The notes under the pieces: model-generated
Database searches by the model: none
What the model was told of the DNA's origin: nothing
What the model saw: the letters and a program-made list of their open reading frames with translations, nothing else
Position numbers and translations under genes: made by a program
In this document: positions 17,819-26,407 of the stretch, in pieces
How the letters are laid out: every line of letters starts with the position of its first letter
Position numbering within the stretch: the stretch's first letter is position 1
Assembly: GCF_030812785.1 (NCBI RefSeq)
Contig: NZ_JAUSTJ010000002.1
Coordinates: forward strand, 868,001-932,000
DNA length: 64,000 nucleotides
Origin: Sphingomonas kyeonggiensis
Lineage (GTDB): Bacteria; Pseudomonadota; Alphaproteobacteria; Sphingomonadales; Sphingomonadaceae
Direction: 5' to 3'

Positions 17819-19354
17819 TCAACCTGCCTCGATCAGCCGCCGCCCTTCCGGGCTGATCGCCAGGTCGCGCCAGTCGAGCTCCTCCTGGAGCTGCTCGTAC
17901 AGGTCCTGGCCGATCACGTCGCTGTCGCGCAGCTCGTCGAGCTTGTCGCGCTGGGCGGCGATGGCGGCGAGGCGGAGGCGCTGGCGGGCATCGAATTCGG
18001 GGCAGATATTGTCGGCGCCGTTGCGGTCGATCTCGAACTGGCGCCGGGTCTCGTCGGCGACCTTGCCCTGCTCGCCCTCCAGCGCGGCAAGCGCCGCCTC
18101 GGCAAGCTTGCGCCGGGCCTTGTCGAGCAGCTCCTCGCCATCGCCCTTGCCGGCGAGCCCGAGCAGCCGGATCAGCGGGGACAGGGTGAGTCCCTGCAGC
18201 ACCAGGGTCGCCAGCACCACCGCGAAGGCCGAAAGCACGACCAGGTCGCGCTGGGGGAAGTCGTGCGGCAGCGCCATGGCGGTGGCGAGCGTCACCAGCC
18301 CGCGCATCCCGCACCAGCCGACCACCACGCTCTGCGCGAAGCTGACCGGCTTCGCATCGCCGCGCAACATCGGGAAGGTGCGGACGAGGATATTGTAGCC
18401 CACCGACCAGGCCATGCGGGTGGCGATCACGCCGAGCACCACCAGCCCCGCGAAGCGCGCCGCGTCGCCCAGCCGGTCGGCGCCCATGCCCGCGACGATC
18501 TGGCGCACCTGCATGCCCATCAGCAGGAACGCGACGACGTTGAGCACGAACACCGCCACGCCCCACACCGCGAAGGACTGGACGCGGTTGCGCGCGTTGA
18601 TCGGCACCGCGGGCGAATTGGCGACGTACATCGCGCAGGTCACCACGCAGAGCACGGCGGACAGGCCGAGCCGCTCGGCGAGGATCCAGGCGATGAAGGT
18701 GTTGACGAACTCGAACAGGTTGCCGCCGAACGAGCCGCGGGTGAAGGGCATCACCTTGCCCATCGCCCAGCCGCAGAACAGGCCGAGCGCGATGCCGCCG
18801 GGCACCGCGAGGCTGAGGCGGGTGGCGACCATCGCGTCGATCCCGCCATGGCTCTGCACCGCCAGCGCCGCGCCGAACAGCAGCAGGGCGGTGGCATCGT
18901 TGAGCAGGCTCTCGCCGGTGAGCACCTGGACGGTGCCGCGCGGCAGCTTGGCTGATTGCAGCACGGTGGTGGCGGCGGCCGCGTCGGGCGGGGCGACGAT
19001 GGCGCCGAGCGCGATCGCTGCGGCGATCGGCAGGCCGGCGAAATGCCAGCCGATCCAGGCGACCACCGCGGTGGTGATCAGCACCGCGACCACGGCGAGC
19101 GCGATCAGCGGACGCCACAACCGGCGGATCGCGGACAAGGGGAAGTCGAAGGCGGCGTCGAGCAGCACGGGGGCGATGAACAGCGCCATCGCGGTATGGC
19201 CGTCCAGCGTGATGTCGGGCGCGCCGGGGATCAGCGCGACCACCACGCCGGCGGCGGCGAGCATCGTCGGATAGGGAATCGGCGTGCGCCGCGAGACCTG
19301 CAGCAGCAGGACCGCCAGCGCGAGCAGCGCGACGAGGCTCTCGAAGAAGCTCAT
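17819..19354 (-). CDS. Na+/H+ antiporter, CPA1 (NhaP-like) family
   Basis: The 511-residue protein has about 12 hydrophobic helices in the first 410 residues, then a ~95-residue cytoplasmic, charged tail (ARRKLAEAALAALEGEQGKVADETRRQFE). The ion-binding region AIALGAIVAPPDAAAATTVL and GESLLNDATALLLFGAAL (conserved ND) is that of monovalent cation:proton antiporters of CPA1. It should exchange cytoplasmic Na+ or K+ for protons in pH and salt homeostasis. The tail is longer than the minimal NhaP and may be regulatory. It is bounded upstream by a repeat. Confidence 0.93.
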   Translation of the reverse strand: MSFFESLVALLALAVLLLQVSRRTPIPYPTMLAAAGVVVALIPGAPDITLDGHTAMALFIAPVLLDAAFDFPLSAIRRLWRPLIALAVVAVLITTAVVAWIGWHFAGLPIAAAIALGAIVAPPDAAAATTVLQSAKLPRGTVQVLTGESLLNDATALLLFGAALAVQSHGGIDAMVATRLSLAVPGGIALGLFCGWAMGKVMPFTRGSFGGNLFEFVNTFIAWILAERLGLSAVLCVVTCAMYVANSPAVPINARNRVQSFAVWGVAVFVLNVVAFLLMGMQVRQIVAGMGADRLGDAARFAGLVVLGVIATRMAWSVGYNILVRTFPMLRGDAKPVSFAQSVVVGWCGMRGLVTLATAMALPHDFPQRDLVVLSAFAVVLATLVLQGLTLSPLIRLLGLAGKGDGEELLDKARRKLAEAALAALEGEQGKVADETRRQFEIDRNGADNICPEFDARQRLRLAAIAAQRDKLDELRDSDVIGQDLYEQLQEELDWRDLAISPEGRRLIEAG

Positions 19355-19375
19355 CCGCGGAGGCTAGCGGGTAAA

Positions 19376-19518
19376 ACCCTCTCCCGTCTACGGGAGAGGG
19401 TGGCGAGGCGAAGTCGAGCCGGGTGAGGGGCAGCGGACCAGGCTTGGCGCTTCCGCGTTCACCCTCACCCTTCCGCCGACTTTGTCGGCTCCCTCCCTCT
19501 CCCTTGGAAGGGAGAGGG
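19376..19518. repeat. Paired palindromic repeat between the antiporter and EF-hand genes
   Basis: CCCTCTCCCGTCTACGGGAGAGGG at the left and CCCTCTCCCTTGGAAGGGAGAGGG at the right flank a spacer containing CGGGTGAGGG / CACCCTCACCC complementarity. The whole unit can fold into one branched hairpin. It fills the gap from the antiporter start to the EF-hand stop. Confidence 0.7.
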
Positions 19519-19520
19519 AA

Positions 19521-19844
19521 TCAGTTCGCATTCCCTGGCTGCACGGCCCTCGGCCCATCCTCCGGCCCATCCAACCCGCGCGGCCCGTGATGCCGCCCGT
19601 GCGGAGGCGGTGGAATCTCGCCGACGATCAGCTTGCCGTCGTGATTGGCATCAAGCTTGTCGAAGCGGGCATTGGCCGCTGCGATCCATTCGGCGCGGGT
19701 GATCGTGCCGTCGCCATTGGCATCGGCGCGGGCGAAGCGGCCCAGCCCGCCATGGTCCATGCCGGCAAAGGCGATGCCGCCCGCCGCCACCGTGACCAGC
19801 ACCCCCGCCAGCGTCGCGGCGACCAGCTGCAGCTTGTGGTTCAT
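19521..19844 (-). CDS. Secreted EF-hand calcium-binding protein
   Basis: The 107-residue protein has a signal peptide (MNHKLQLVAATLAGVLVTVAAGGIAFA) and two EF-hand loops, DANGDGTITRAEW and DANHDGKLIVGE, both with Asp at positions 1, 3 and 5. A Pro/His/Gly-rich tail (PPPPHGRHHGPRG) follows. It probably binds Ca2+ in the periplasm; the role is unknown. The ATG at 19844 was chosen because GGAG lies 6 nt upstream, better placed than for the ATG at 19856. Confidence 0.85.
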   Translation of the reverse strand: MNHKLQLVAATLAGVLVTVAAGGIAFAGMDHGGLGRFARADANGDGTITRAEWIAAANARFDKLDANHDGKLIVGEIPPPPHGRHHGPRGLDGPEDGPRAVQPGNAN

Positions 19845-19968
19845 TGCAGTCTCCATCCGGCCCGGGATCGGGCCATGCCGGAGAAATGGCGGCGAGAGGT
19901 CGCGCGGCTATGTCACCGCGCACCCGAAATTGTCGCAAAGCTTTGCAGATTCAGGCGCCCGTGCAGAT

Positions 19969-20553
19969 TCAGGCGAGCGCGTGCGCCTCGATCCCGGCGA
20001 GCCTGAGGAAGTTGGCCAGCATCGCGTGGCCATGTTCGGTGGCGATGCTCTCGGGGTGGAACTGCACGCCGTGGATCGGCAGCTCCTTGTGCCGGAAGCC
20101 CATCACATGCGCGTCATCGGCAGTGGCGTTGACGGCCAGATCGTCGGGAATGTCGGTGACGATCAGCGAGTGATAGCGCGTCGCGGTGAAGGGCGAGGGG
20201 AGCCCCTCGAACAGGCCGGTCCCGTCATGGCTCACCGGGCTGGTCTTGCCGTGCATCAGCCCGCCGCGCACCACCGAACCGCCGAAATGCTGGCCGATCG
20301 CCTGATGGCCCAGGCACACGCCGAGCAGCGGCTTCTTCAGGTCCGCGCAGGCGGCGACCAGGTCGAGGCTGATCCCCGCCTCGTTGGGCGTGCAGGGGCC
20401 GGGCGAGATCAGGAAGGCCTGGGCGTTGCTGGCGACCGCGTCGCGCGCGCTCAGCGCATCGTTGCGCACCACCTGCACTTCGGTGCCCAGCTCCATCAGG
20501 TAGTGGACCAGGTTCCAGGTGAAGCTGTCGTAATTGTCGATGACGAGGATCAT
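19969..20553 (-). CDS. trpG: Anthranilate synthase component II (glutamine amidotransferase)
   Basis: TrpG supplies ammonia from glutamine to TrpE. The 194-residue class I amidotransferase shows the catalytic Cys in [16 protein letters not shown], the His/Glu in VQFHPESI and the family start [19 protein letters not shown]. The sequence could also serve p-aminobenzoate synthase (PabA), as dual-use TrpG proteins do. The ATG at 20553 is the canonical start. It is separated from trpE by a glycosidase-like gene, an oppositely oriented small gene and a repeat. Confidence 0.95.
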   Translation of the reverse strand: MILVIDNYDSFTWNLVHYLMELGTEVQVVRNDALSARDAVASNAQAFLISPGPCTPNEAGISLDLVAACADLKKPLLGVCLGHQAIGQHFGGSVVRGGLMHGKTSPVSHDGTGLFEGLPSPFTATRYHSLIVTDIPDDLAVNATADDAHVMGFRHKELPIHGVQFHPESIATEHGHAMLANFLRLAGIEAHALA

Positions 20554-20584
20554 GGCGAAAGCCTTAGCTGGCCTATTCTTCTTC

Positions 20585-20610
20585 GTCATCCCCGCCTTCG
20601 CGGGGATGAC
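20585..20610. repeat. Single REP palindrome
   Basis: GTCATCCCCGC-cttc-GCGGGGATGAC is a perfect 11-bp stem with a 4-nt loop, between trpG and the upstream glycosidase-like gene. It is the same GTCATCCC palindrome that occurs in pairs elsewhere in the window, here as a singlet. Confidence 0.8.
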
Positions 20611-20628
20611 GGGAATGGGGGATGACGG

Positions 20629-21381
20629 TCAATTCTTGCGCTGCAGCGCCACCACGATCGGCCCGATCGGCGCACCGCCGTCGAGCCGGTCCGAGACGGG
20701 ATCCCAGAGCCGCGAGACGGCGCCGTCGAGATAGAGCGCGTCGGGTGCGGCGAGCTTGTCGCGGAACAGGCGGGCGAAGCGACCGAACGAGACGGCCTCG
20801 TTGCTGATCGCGAACCATGCGCTTCCATTCAGCCCGACGCCCACGGCGTTGCGGACCTGGAGCGAGGTGCCGTTCTCGGCCAGCTTGGGGTGGAGCTTGC
20901 CGTTGATCAGCAGCATTGGCCCCGACTGGGTGGCGAAGCGGACATGGTCGGGTTTGTTGGCGGCGAAATCGTCGGTGGTGGCGACGTGCCAGCCCTTGGC
21001 GTCGCCCCAGAACACGCCGTTGGGCTGCATGTGGAAATTGCCCGGGCCCGGCCGGCGGTTGAGCGACTTCTGCTCGGCCCCGTCCTCGACATAATAGCCG
21101 ATCGGCAGGCCGGCCGCGTCGAACATGCCGGCGTTCATCGCGAAGGCGATGCGCGGATAGCGATCGCCCAGCCGCGGCTGGAGCCCGGTGAAGTCGCGCA
21201 TCGGCCGGCCGTCGGCGCCCTTGTCGACCAGCATCAGGTCATGCTTCTGCGGATCGGCGCGGCACACGGTGAAGCTGGTGCCCTCGAAGCTGATCTTGCG
21301 GCACGCATCGTCGACGCCTCCGTTGGAGGCGCAGGCGGTCAGAGTCAGGAAGGCGCCGGCAACGGCGATCGGCCGGATCAT
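20629..21381 (-). CDS. Phosphodiester glycosidase family (DUF2233) lipoprotein
   Basis: The ~250-residue protein starts with a lipoprotein signal (IRPIAVAGAFLTLTAC, lipobox LTAC), so it is likely anchored in the outer or inner membrane facing the periplasm. The body matches DUF2233/NAGPA-type phosphodiester glycosidases: IAFAMNAGMFDAAGLPIGYYVEDG, FHMQPNGVFWGD, SGPMLLINGK, RNAVGVGLNGSAWFAISNE and ALYLDGAVSRLW. The family removes sugar caps from phosphodiesters or trims cell-wall glycans; the substrate here is unknown. The ATG at 21381 is preferred over the GTG three codons earlier. It interrupts the trpE-trpG arrangement. Confidence 0.87.
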   Translation of the reverse strand: MIRPIAVAGAFLTLTACASNGGVDDACRKISFEGTSFTVCRADPQKHDLMLVDKGADGRPMRDFTGLQPRLGDRYPRIAFAMNAGMFDAAGLPIGYYVEDGAEQKSLNRRPGPGNFHMQPNGVFWGDAKGWHVATTDDFAANKPDHVRFATQSGPMLLINGKLHPKLAENGTSLQVRNAVGVGLNGSAWFAISNEAVSFGRFARLFRDKLAAPDALYLDGAVSRLWDPVSDRLDGGAPIGPIVVALQRKN

Positions 21382-21496
21382 GGCTGCCACTTAGGATGAA
21401 AAGGCGTTCACGCAAGCCATGCCCGTGCCTTGGGCTTGCCACACTAGGGCGGCACGTCCAGCGGCGAGGGGCGTTGTTACGCCAGAAGGAGTGTTC

Positions 21497-21916
21497 ATGA
21501 TCGTTCGTTTGCTCGTCGCTGCCGCGCTGCTCGCCGGTCCCGCCATCGCGCAGGACAGCAAGCAGTCCCAGGATGCCGACCAGAGCGGCCCGCCCAAGCG
21601 GGTGCGCAGCATCCTGCTCTACGGCCAGGAGGAATGCCCCAAGCCGCAGAACGAGGACGAGATCGTGGTCTGCGCCAATGGCGGCGAATCGCCCTATCGC
21701 ATCCCCAAGGAATTCCGGAACCAGCGCAAGGACGATGCCGCGTCGCAGGCCTGGACCAACCGGGTGGAGATGGTCGAGGAAGTCAATCGCGCTGGCCTGC
21801 CGAACAGCTGCTCGCCGGTGGGCACCGGCGGCCAGACCGGCTGCACCCGCGCCGCGATCCGCCAATGGTATCAGGAGCGCCTGGAGCAGAAAGCCAAGGA
21901 CGCGGCGATTCCTTGA
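21497..21916 (+). CDS. Small secreted hypothetical protein
   Basis: The 139-residue protein begins with a Sec signal (MIVRLLVAAALLAGPAIAQ) and has a charged mature part with four Cys (EECPKPQNEDEIVVCANGG and NSCSPVGTGGQTGCTR) likely to form two disulphides. The motif CPKP...DEIVVCA...PYRIPKEFR recurs in periplasmic proteins of sphingomonads, usually annotated hypothetical. The ATG at 21497 has AGAAGGAG 5-6 nt upstream. It is the only plus-strand gene inside the trp region and diverges from the glycosidase-like lipoprotein. Confidence 0.75.
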   Translation: MIVRLLVAAALLAGPAIAQDSKQSQDADQSGPPKRVRSILLYGQEECPKPQNEDEIVVCANGGESPYRIPKEFRNQRKDDAASQAWTNRVEMVEEVNRAGLPNSCSPVGTGGQTGCTRAAIRQWYQERLEQKAKDAAIP

Positions 21917-21924
21917 GGTCCTAG

Positions 21925-22062
21925 CTCCTCCCTCGCGAAGCGGGGGAGGGGGACCGCTCGCGAAGCGAGTGGTGGAGGGGGCTTGGCCGCGAGCGCACCG
22001 CTTGCCGAACCGCCCCCTCCGTCGCGCTGCGCGCGCCACCTCCCCCGCTGCGCGAGGGAGGA
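21925..22062. repeat. Paired palindromic repeat between convergent genes
   Basis: CTCCCTCGCGAAGCGGGGGAGGGGGACCGC at the left has its complement GCGCGCCACCTCCCCCGCTGCGCGAGGGAG at the right, with a second nested inverted pair (GGTGGAGGGGGC / GCCCCCTCC). The unit folds back on itself between the plus-strand hypothetical gene and the trpE end, and may act as a two-way terminator. Confidence 0.75.
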
Positions 22063-22071
22063 TTTAACTGG

Positions 22072-23559
22072 CTACTGCCCGAACCCGGCTTCCCCGGCCT
22101 GCCGCACCGCCTCCCGAGCCGCCGCGAACAGGGCCCCGGCCTTGGCCTCGCACTCCCGCTGCTCATATTCCGGCACGCTGTCCGCCACGATCCCCGCGCC
22201 CGCCTGGACGTGCATCACCCCGTCCTTCACCAGCGCGGTGCGCAGCACGATGCAGCTGTCCATCGATCCGTCCGGCGAGAAATAGCCGACGCCGCCGGCA
22301 TAGGGCCCGCGCGTCTCCTGCTCGAGCTCGGCGATGATCTCGCACGCCCGCACTTTGGGCGCGCCGCTCACCGTGCCCGCCGGGAAGCCGGCGAACAGTG
22401 CGTCGAGCGCGTCCTTGCCCGGCGCGAGCTTGCCGACGACGTTCGAGACAATGTGCATGACGTGGCTGTAGAACTCGACCGTGTAGCTGTCGGTCACCTT
22501 CACGCTGCCCGCTTCCGCCACTCGGCCGACATCGTTACGGCCGAGATCGAGCAGCATCAGATGCTCGGCGCATTCCTTGGGATCGGCGAGCAGGCTGGCG
22601 CGGTTCTCCTCGTCCTCTGCCGCGGTCTTGCCGCGCGGACGGGTGCCGGCGATCGGACGGATCGTGACTTCGTTGTCGCGCACCCGCACCAGGATCTCGG
22701 GGCTCGAGCCCGTAAGCGCGAAGCCCGGCAGGTCGAGATGGTAGAGGAAGGGCGAGGGGTTGATCCGCCGCAGCGCGCGATACAGTTCGAAGGGCGGCAG
22801 CGCGAACGGCGTGGTGAAGCGCTGGGCCAGCACCACCTGGAAGATGTCGCCGGCGGAGATGTACTCCTTCGCCGCCGCGACCATCTCGCCATAGCGGCCG
22901 GGGCGCAGCACCGGGGTTAGTTCCACCGCTTCCGGCTCGGCACGCACCGGGGCGGGCAGGGGCGCGCTGGCCAGCTGCGCCGCAACCGCCTCGATCCGCT
23001 CGGCCGCCAGGTCGACATCGCCGTCTGGCCACACCGGCGCGACGAGGAACAGCGCGTCGGCAAGCCGGTCGAACACCAGCACCACCGTCGGGCGCACGAA
23101 CATCATGTCAGGCACGCCGATCGGGTTCTCGGGCGGGCGCGGCAGCTTCTCGACCAGGCCGACCGTCTCGTAGCTGAAATAGCCGACCAGGCAGGCGAGC
23201 GCCTTGGGCAGCTCGGGCGGCACCTCGGTGCGGCAGCGCCCGGCCAATGCCCTTAGCGCGTCCAGCGCGGGCTCGGCGCAGGGCTTGAACGCATTGCGGT
23301 CGGTCAGCCACTCGGCGTTGATCGCCGCCTCGTTGCCCGTCGCGCGGAAGACCAGGTCGGGGGCGAGGCCGATCAGGCTGTGCCGCCCGCGGACCGATCC
23401 GCCCTCGACCGATTCGAGCAGGAAGTCGCCGCGGCCCGGCTCGATCAACTTGAGTGCGGCGGCGACCGGGGTCTCCGTGTCCGCGATCTGGCGCCGCCAC
23501 AGCAGCGCCGGCCGCCCCGCGGCATTTGCCGCGCGGGCGGCTTCCAGACCCTCGATCAC
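22072..23559 (-). CDS. trpE: Anthranilate synthase component I
   Basis: TrpE converts chorismate to anthranilate with ammonia from TrpG. The 495-residue protein has the N-terminal regulatory part with the feedback region (FLLESVEGGSVRGRHSLIG, the LLES motif for Trp binding) and the chorismate-binding domain (GDIFQVVLAQRF, IRPIAGTRPRG, LLDLGRNDVGRV, VSNVVGKLAPG, GTVSGAPKVRACEII, GPYAGGVGYF). It starts with GTG at 23559, four bases after the ppiD stop, so it is probably translated with ppiD. No leader peptide or attenuator is visible because ppiD coding sequence lies directly upstream. Confidence 0.97.
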   Translation of the reverse strand: MIEGLEAARAANAAGRPALLWRRQIADTETPVAAALKLIEPGRGDFLLESVEGGSVRGRHSLIGLAPDLVFRATGNEAAINAEWLTDRNAFKPCAEPALDALRALAGRCRTEVPPELPKALACLVGYFSYETVGLVEKLPRPPENPIGVPDMMFVRPTVVLVFDRLADALFLVAPVWPDGDVDLAAERIEAVAAQLASAPLPAPVRAEPEAVELTPVLRPGRYGEMVAAAKEYISAGDIFQVVLAQRFTTPFALPPFELYRALRRINPSPFLYHLDLPGFALTGSSPEILVRVRDNEVTIRPIAGTRPRGKTAAEDEENRASLLADPKECAEHLMLLDLGRNDVGRVAEAGSVKVTDSYTVEFYSHVMHIVSNVVGKLAPGKDALDALFAGFPAGTVSGAPKVRACEIIAELEQETRGPYAGGVGYFSPDGSMDSCIVLRTALVKDGVMHVQAGAGIVADSVPEYEQRECEAKAGALFAAAREAVRQAGEAGFGQ

Positions 23560-23563
23560 TTGC

Positions 23564-25498
23564 TTAGCGGACGCCCTGGCGGGTCAGGTCCGCGCGCAGG
23601 CGGGCGATCGCCGCCTCGTTGCGGGTGACCTTCACGTCGTTGCGGATCGCGCGGATGAACTCGCGGGCATATTCCGCGGGGATCTGCTGCGTCAGCGCGT
23701 TGCGCATCCCGGCCATCGCCTCGGCGTTGCCCGAGGCGTCATGCGGCTCCACTGCATTGAGCAGCACGACATAATAGCCCTTGCGATCGGGGGCCTCGAG
23801 CAGGCGGGCCTTTTTCGGCTGCATGCTGAAGGCCATCTTGATGAACTGCTCCTTGTCCGCGATTTCCTGGCGCTTGAAATCGAACGGCTTGGGCGGCGGG
23901 CCCTTGGCGCCGGCATCGGCAAGGGCCTTGTCCATCGGCACGCCCTTGTCGAGCGCGGCGACCACGGCAGTAGCGGCGGCCTTGGCCTTTTCCAGCGCCT
24001 TGTCGACCAGATAGTCGGTCTTCACCTTGTCGCGGATGCTGGCGAGGTCGCGCGGCGCGGCCGGAACGACCTTGTCGAGCGTCAGCACTGCGAAGGCGCC
24101 TTCCGGCGAGGTCTGGACGATCTGCGGCTCGTCGCCGACATTCTCCATCGCGAAGCCGCCGCGCATGATCGCGACGATCGCCGGATCGGGCTTGTACGCC
24201 TCGTTGTCGGGATCGGTGCCGGTGGCGGTCAGCGCCGGGGTGACCTGCGCGGCCAGCTTGGCGTCGGCCAGCAGCTCGGCGAAGTTCTTGCCGTCGCCGA
24301 CGCCGTCCTCGATCTTCTGGCGCAGCGCGGCCAGCGCCTCGGCGGTCTTGCGCTGGGTGATCTCGGTCGACAGCTCCTCACGGGCCTGGTCGAGCGACTT
24401 GGCGGCGATCTGCTCGATCTTCTCGATCACCAGGATGTGGTAGCCGAGCGACGACTTGATCGGCCCGACTACGCCGCCCTGCGCCGCGGCGAAGGCGGCA
24501 TCGGCGATCCCGGCGGTGGTCTGGCGGGCCAGCTCGGGCTTCTGGATGCCCTCGAAGTTGCTGGGCTCCAGGCCCGCTTCCTGGGCGGCGGCGGCCAGCG
24601 CCTTGCCGCCCTTCACTTCGCCGGCGATCTTGTTGGCGGTCGCCTGGTCGAGCACGACGAGCTGGCGCACATTGCGCTTCTGGGTCGCGGCATAGCGGGC
24701 GCCGGCCTTCTTGTAGGCGTCGGCAACCTCGGCCTCGGTCGCGGTCTGCTGCGCGCGGATCTGGTCGATCGACACGGTCGCAAAGCGGACGGAACGGCGC
24801 TGCGGTACCAGGTAGCGGGCGCGGTGGCTGACATAATAGGCGTTGAGCGCCTTGTCGTCGGGGTCGGGGCCCGGGTCCATCTGCGCGGTGTTGATCATGC
24901 CGACCACGCCCATGCGGCGCTCGAGCAGCAGCGAGGCATAGGGGGCGACCACGCCGTTGGGCACGTCGGTGCCGATCGTGGCGCGGTTGACCAGCCAGTT
25001 GCCATAGCGTTCGCGCAGCATGCTCTCGCGGAAGGTGGCGGGGGCGATGCGGTTGTCGGCGAGCAGCTTCTCGAAGGCCTGCTGGCTGAACTTGCCGTCG
25101 ATGCCGGCGAAGCTCGGGTTGCTGGCGATGTCGGTGTCGATCAGCTTCTTCGACACCTGCATGCCGGACTTGCGGGCGAATTCCACCAGCGCGGCCTGGT
25201 TGATCATCTCGTCGATCGCGATGTCGAGACCGCCCTGGCCGAGGAACTGCTCCATCGTCACGGTCTGGCCCTGCTGCTGCAGGCTGCGCAGGAAGCGCTC
25301 GATCCGGTCCTTCACCTCGGTGTCGGAGATCTTCTGCCCGCCCACCGTCGCCAGCGTGCTGTTCGACGCGCCGGAGGCGCCGTTGCGGATGCCGGTGATG
25401 TCACCCGCGGCAAAGGCGATGGCGATGATGCCGAGGAACAGGAACACCGCAATCAGGCCGTAGCGCGACTTGGTGAAATTGCGGAAGAAGCTGAGCAT
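23564..25498 (-). CDS. ppiD: Peptidyl-prolyl isomerase PpiD-like periplasmic chaperone
   Basis: This membrane-anchored folding factor has a short cytoplasmic N-terminus, one helix (YGLIAVFLFLGIIAIAFAA) and a long periplasmic part with a SurA_N-like region (GGQKISDTEVKDRIERFLRSLQ split as GGQKISDTEV and RFLRSLQ), parvulin-type PPIase domain (VRQLVVLDQATANKIA ... GVVGPIKSSLGYHILVIEKIE) and a C-terminal SurA-like segment. At 644 residues it is close to other PpiD proteins. The ATG at 25498 gives MLSFFRNFTKSRYG, the usual start. ppiD preceding trpE is a frequent alphaproteobacterial order. Confidence 0.93.
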   Translation of the reverse strand: MLSFFRNFTKSRYGLIAVFLFLGIIAIAFAAGDITGIRNGASGASNSTLATVGGQKISDTEVKDRIERFLRSLQQQGQTVTMEQFLGQGGLDIAIDEMINQAALVEFARKSGMQVSKKLIDTDIASNPSFAGIDGKFSQQAFEKLLADNRIAPATFRESMLRERYGNWLVNRATIGTDVPNGVVAPYASLLLERRMGVVGMINTAQMDPGPDPDDKALNAYYVSHRARYLVPQRRSVRFATVSIDQIRAQQTATEAEVADAYKKAGARYAATQKRNVRQLVVLDQATANKIAGEVKGGKALAAAAQEAGLEPSNFEGIQKPELARQTTAGIADAAFAAAQGGVVGPIKSSLGYHILVIEKIEQIAAKSLDQAREELSTEITQRKTAEALAALRQKIEDGVGDGKNFAELLADAKLAAQVTPALTATGTDPDNEAYKPDPAIVAIMRGGFAMENVGDEPQIVQTSPEGAFAVLTLDKVVPAAPRDLASIRDKVKTDYLVDKALEKAKAAATAVVAALDKGVPMDKALADAGAKGPPPKPFDFKRQEIADKEQFIKMAFSMQPKKARLLEAPDRKGYYVVLLNAVEPHDASGNAEAMAGMRNALTQQIPAEYAREFIRAIRNDVKVTRNEAAIARLRADLTRQGVR

Positions 25499-25620
25499 GA
25501 AGGGCCGATCGTTGGAATGGTTTGCCCGGTGCTTTAGGGCGCTCATTCGCTGCCATCAAGCTTGTGCGAACGTTCCTCCCTGCTATCCGCAACCGAAACA
25601 GACAAAAGGAGGTTGGGGTG

Positions 25621-26370
25621 ATGCGGCGCAAGCTGGTGGCTGGGAACTGGAAGATGCACGGGCTGCGCGCGCAGCTGCCGGAGATCGAGGCGATCGCGGC
25701 GGCCGCGGCGGCGAATCCCTCGGTCGATGCCGCGCTCTGCGTGCCCTACACGCTGATCCACCCCGCCGCGCAGGTGGCGGGCGCGCTGCCGATCGGCGCG
25801 CAGGACCTGCACGAGGCCGACAAGGGCGCGCATACCGGCTGCATCTCCGCGCCGATGCTGGTGGAGGAGGGGGCGACCCTCACCATCGTCGGCCATAGCG
25901 AGCGCCGCGGCGACCAGCACGAGACCAGCCACGATGCCTATATGAAGGCGGCGGCGGCGCACCGGCACGGGCTCAAGGTGATCCTGTGCTGCGGCGAGCT
26001 CGAGGCCGAGCGGGCCGCCGGCCGGGCCGAGCGCATCGTCCAGTCGCAGATCGAGAAGTCGCTGCCCGACGATGCCGACCCCAGCTGGCTGACGCTCGCC
26101 TATGAGCCGCGCTGGGCGATCGGCACCGGCAAGACGCCGACGCCCGACGAGATCGCCTCGATGCACGCGATTCTCCGCGCCAAGCTCCGGATGATGATCG
26201 GCGAGGAAAAGGCCGAGGGTGTCCGCATTCTCTATGGCGGCTCCGTCACCGGCGCGAACGCCGCGCAGATCCTCGCGCTCGACAATGTCGACGGCGCGCT
26301 GGTCGGCGGCGCGAGCCTGACCGCCGAGAAGTTCGTCCCGATCATCGAGGGCGCGGCGTCGGTTTCCTGA
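25621..26370 (+). CDS. tpiA: Triosephosphate isomerase
   Basis: TpiA interconverts dihydroxyacetone phosphate and glyceraldehyde 3-phosphate. The 249-residue TIM barrel has RRKLVAGNWKMHG (catalytic Lys), IVGHSERRGDQHE (catalytic His), AYEPRWAIGTGKTPTP (catalytic Glu and loop 6) and ILYGGSVTGANA for phosphate binding. AGGAGG lies 8 nt before the ATG at 25621, which decides the start. It diverges from ppiD across about 120 bp that must hold both promoters. Confidence 0.98.
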   Translation: MRRKLVAGNWKMHGLRAQLPEIEAIAAAAAANPSVDAALCVPYTLIHPAAQVAGALPIGAQDLHEADKGAHTGCISAPMLVEEGATLTIVGHSERRGDQHETSHDAYMKAAAAHRHGLKVILCCGELEAERAAGRAERIVQSQIEKSLPDDADPSWLTLAYEPRWAIGTGKTPTPDEIASMHAILRAKLRMMIGEEKAEGVRILYGGSVTGANAAQILALDNVDGALVGGASLTAEKFVPIIEGAASVS

Positions 26371-26379
26371 TCAACTTGC

Positions 26380-26399
26380 TCCCCGGCTTTCGCCGGGGA
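26380..26399. terminator. Two-way terminator between tpiA and the MFS gene
   Basis: TCCCCGGC-tttc-GCCGGGGA is a perfect 8-bp stem with a 4-nt loop, 9 bp after the tpiA stop and 8 bp before the convergent MFS stop. It has no long T-run on either side. Confidence 0.65.
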
Positions 26400-26407
26400 A
26401 CTAAGGC

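Noticed and set aside
23204..25537. A 777-codon open frame on the plus strand opposite ppiD
   Set aside because: It is the antisense of a clear PpiD gene; low-complexity Val/Arg/His/Gly-rich sequence without family motifs is typical of shadow frames in high-GC DNA.
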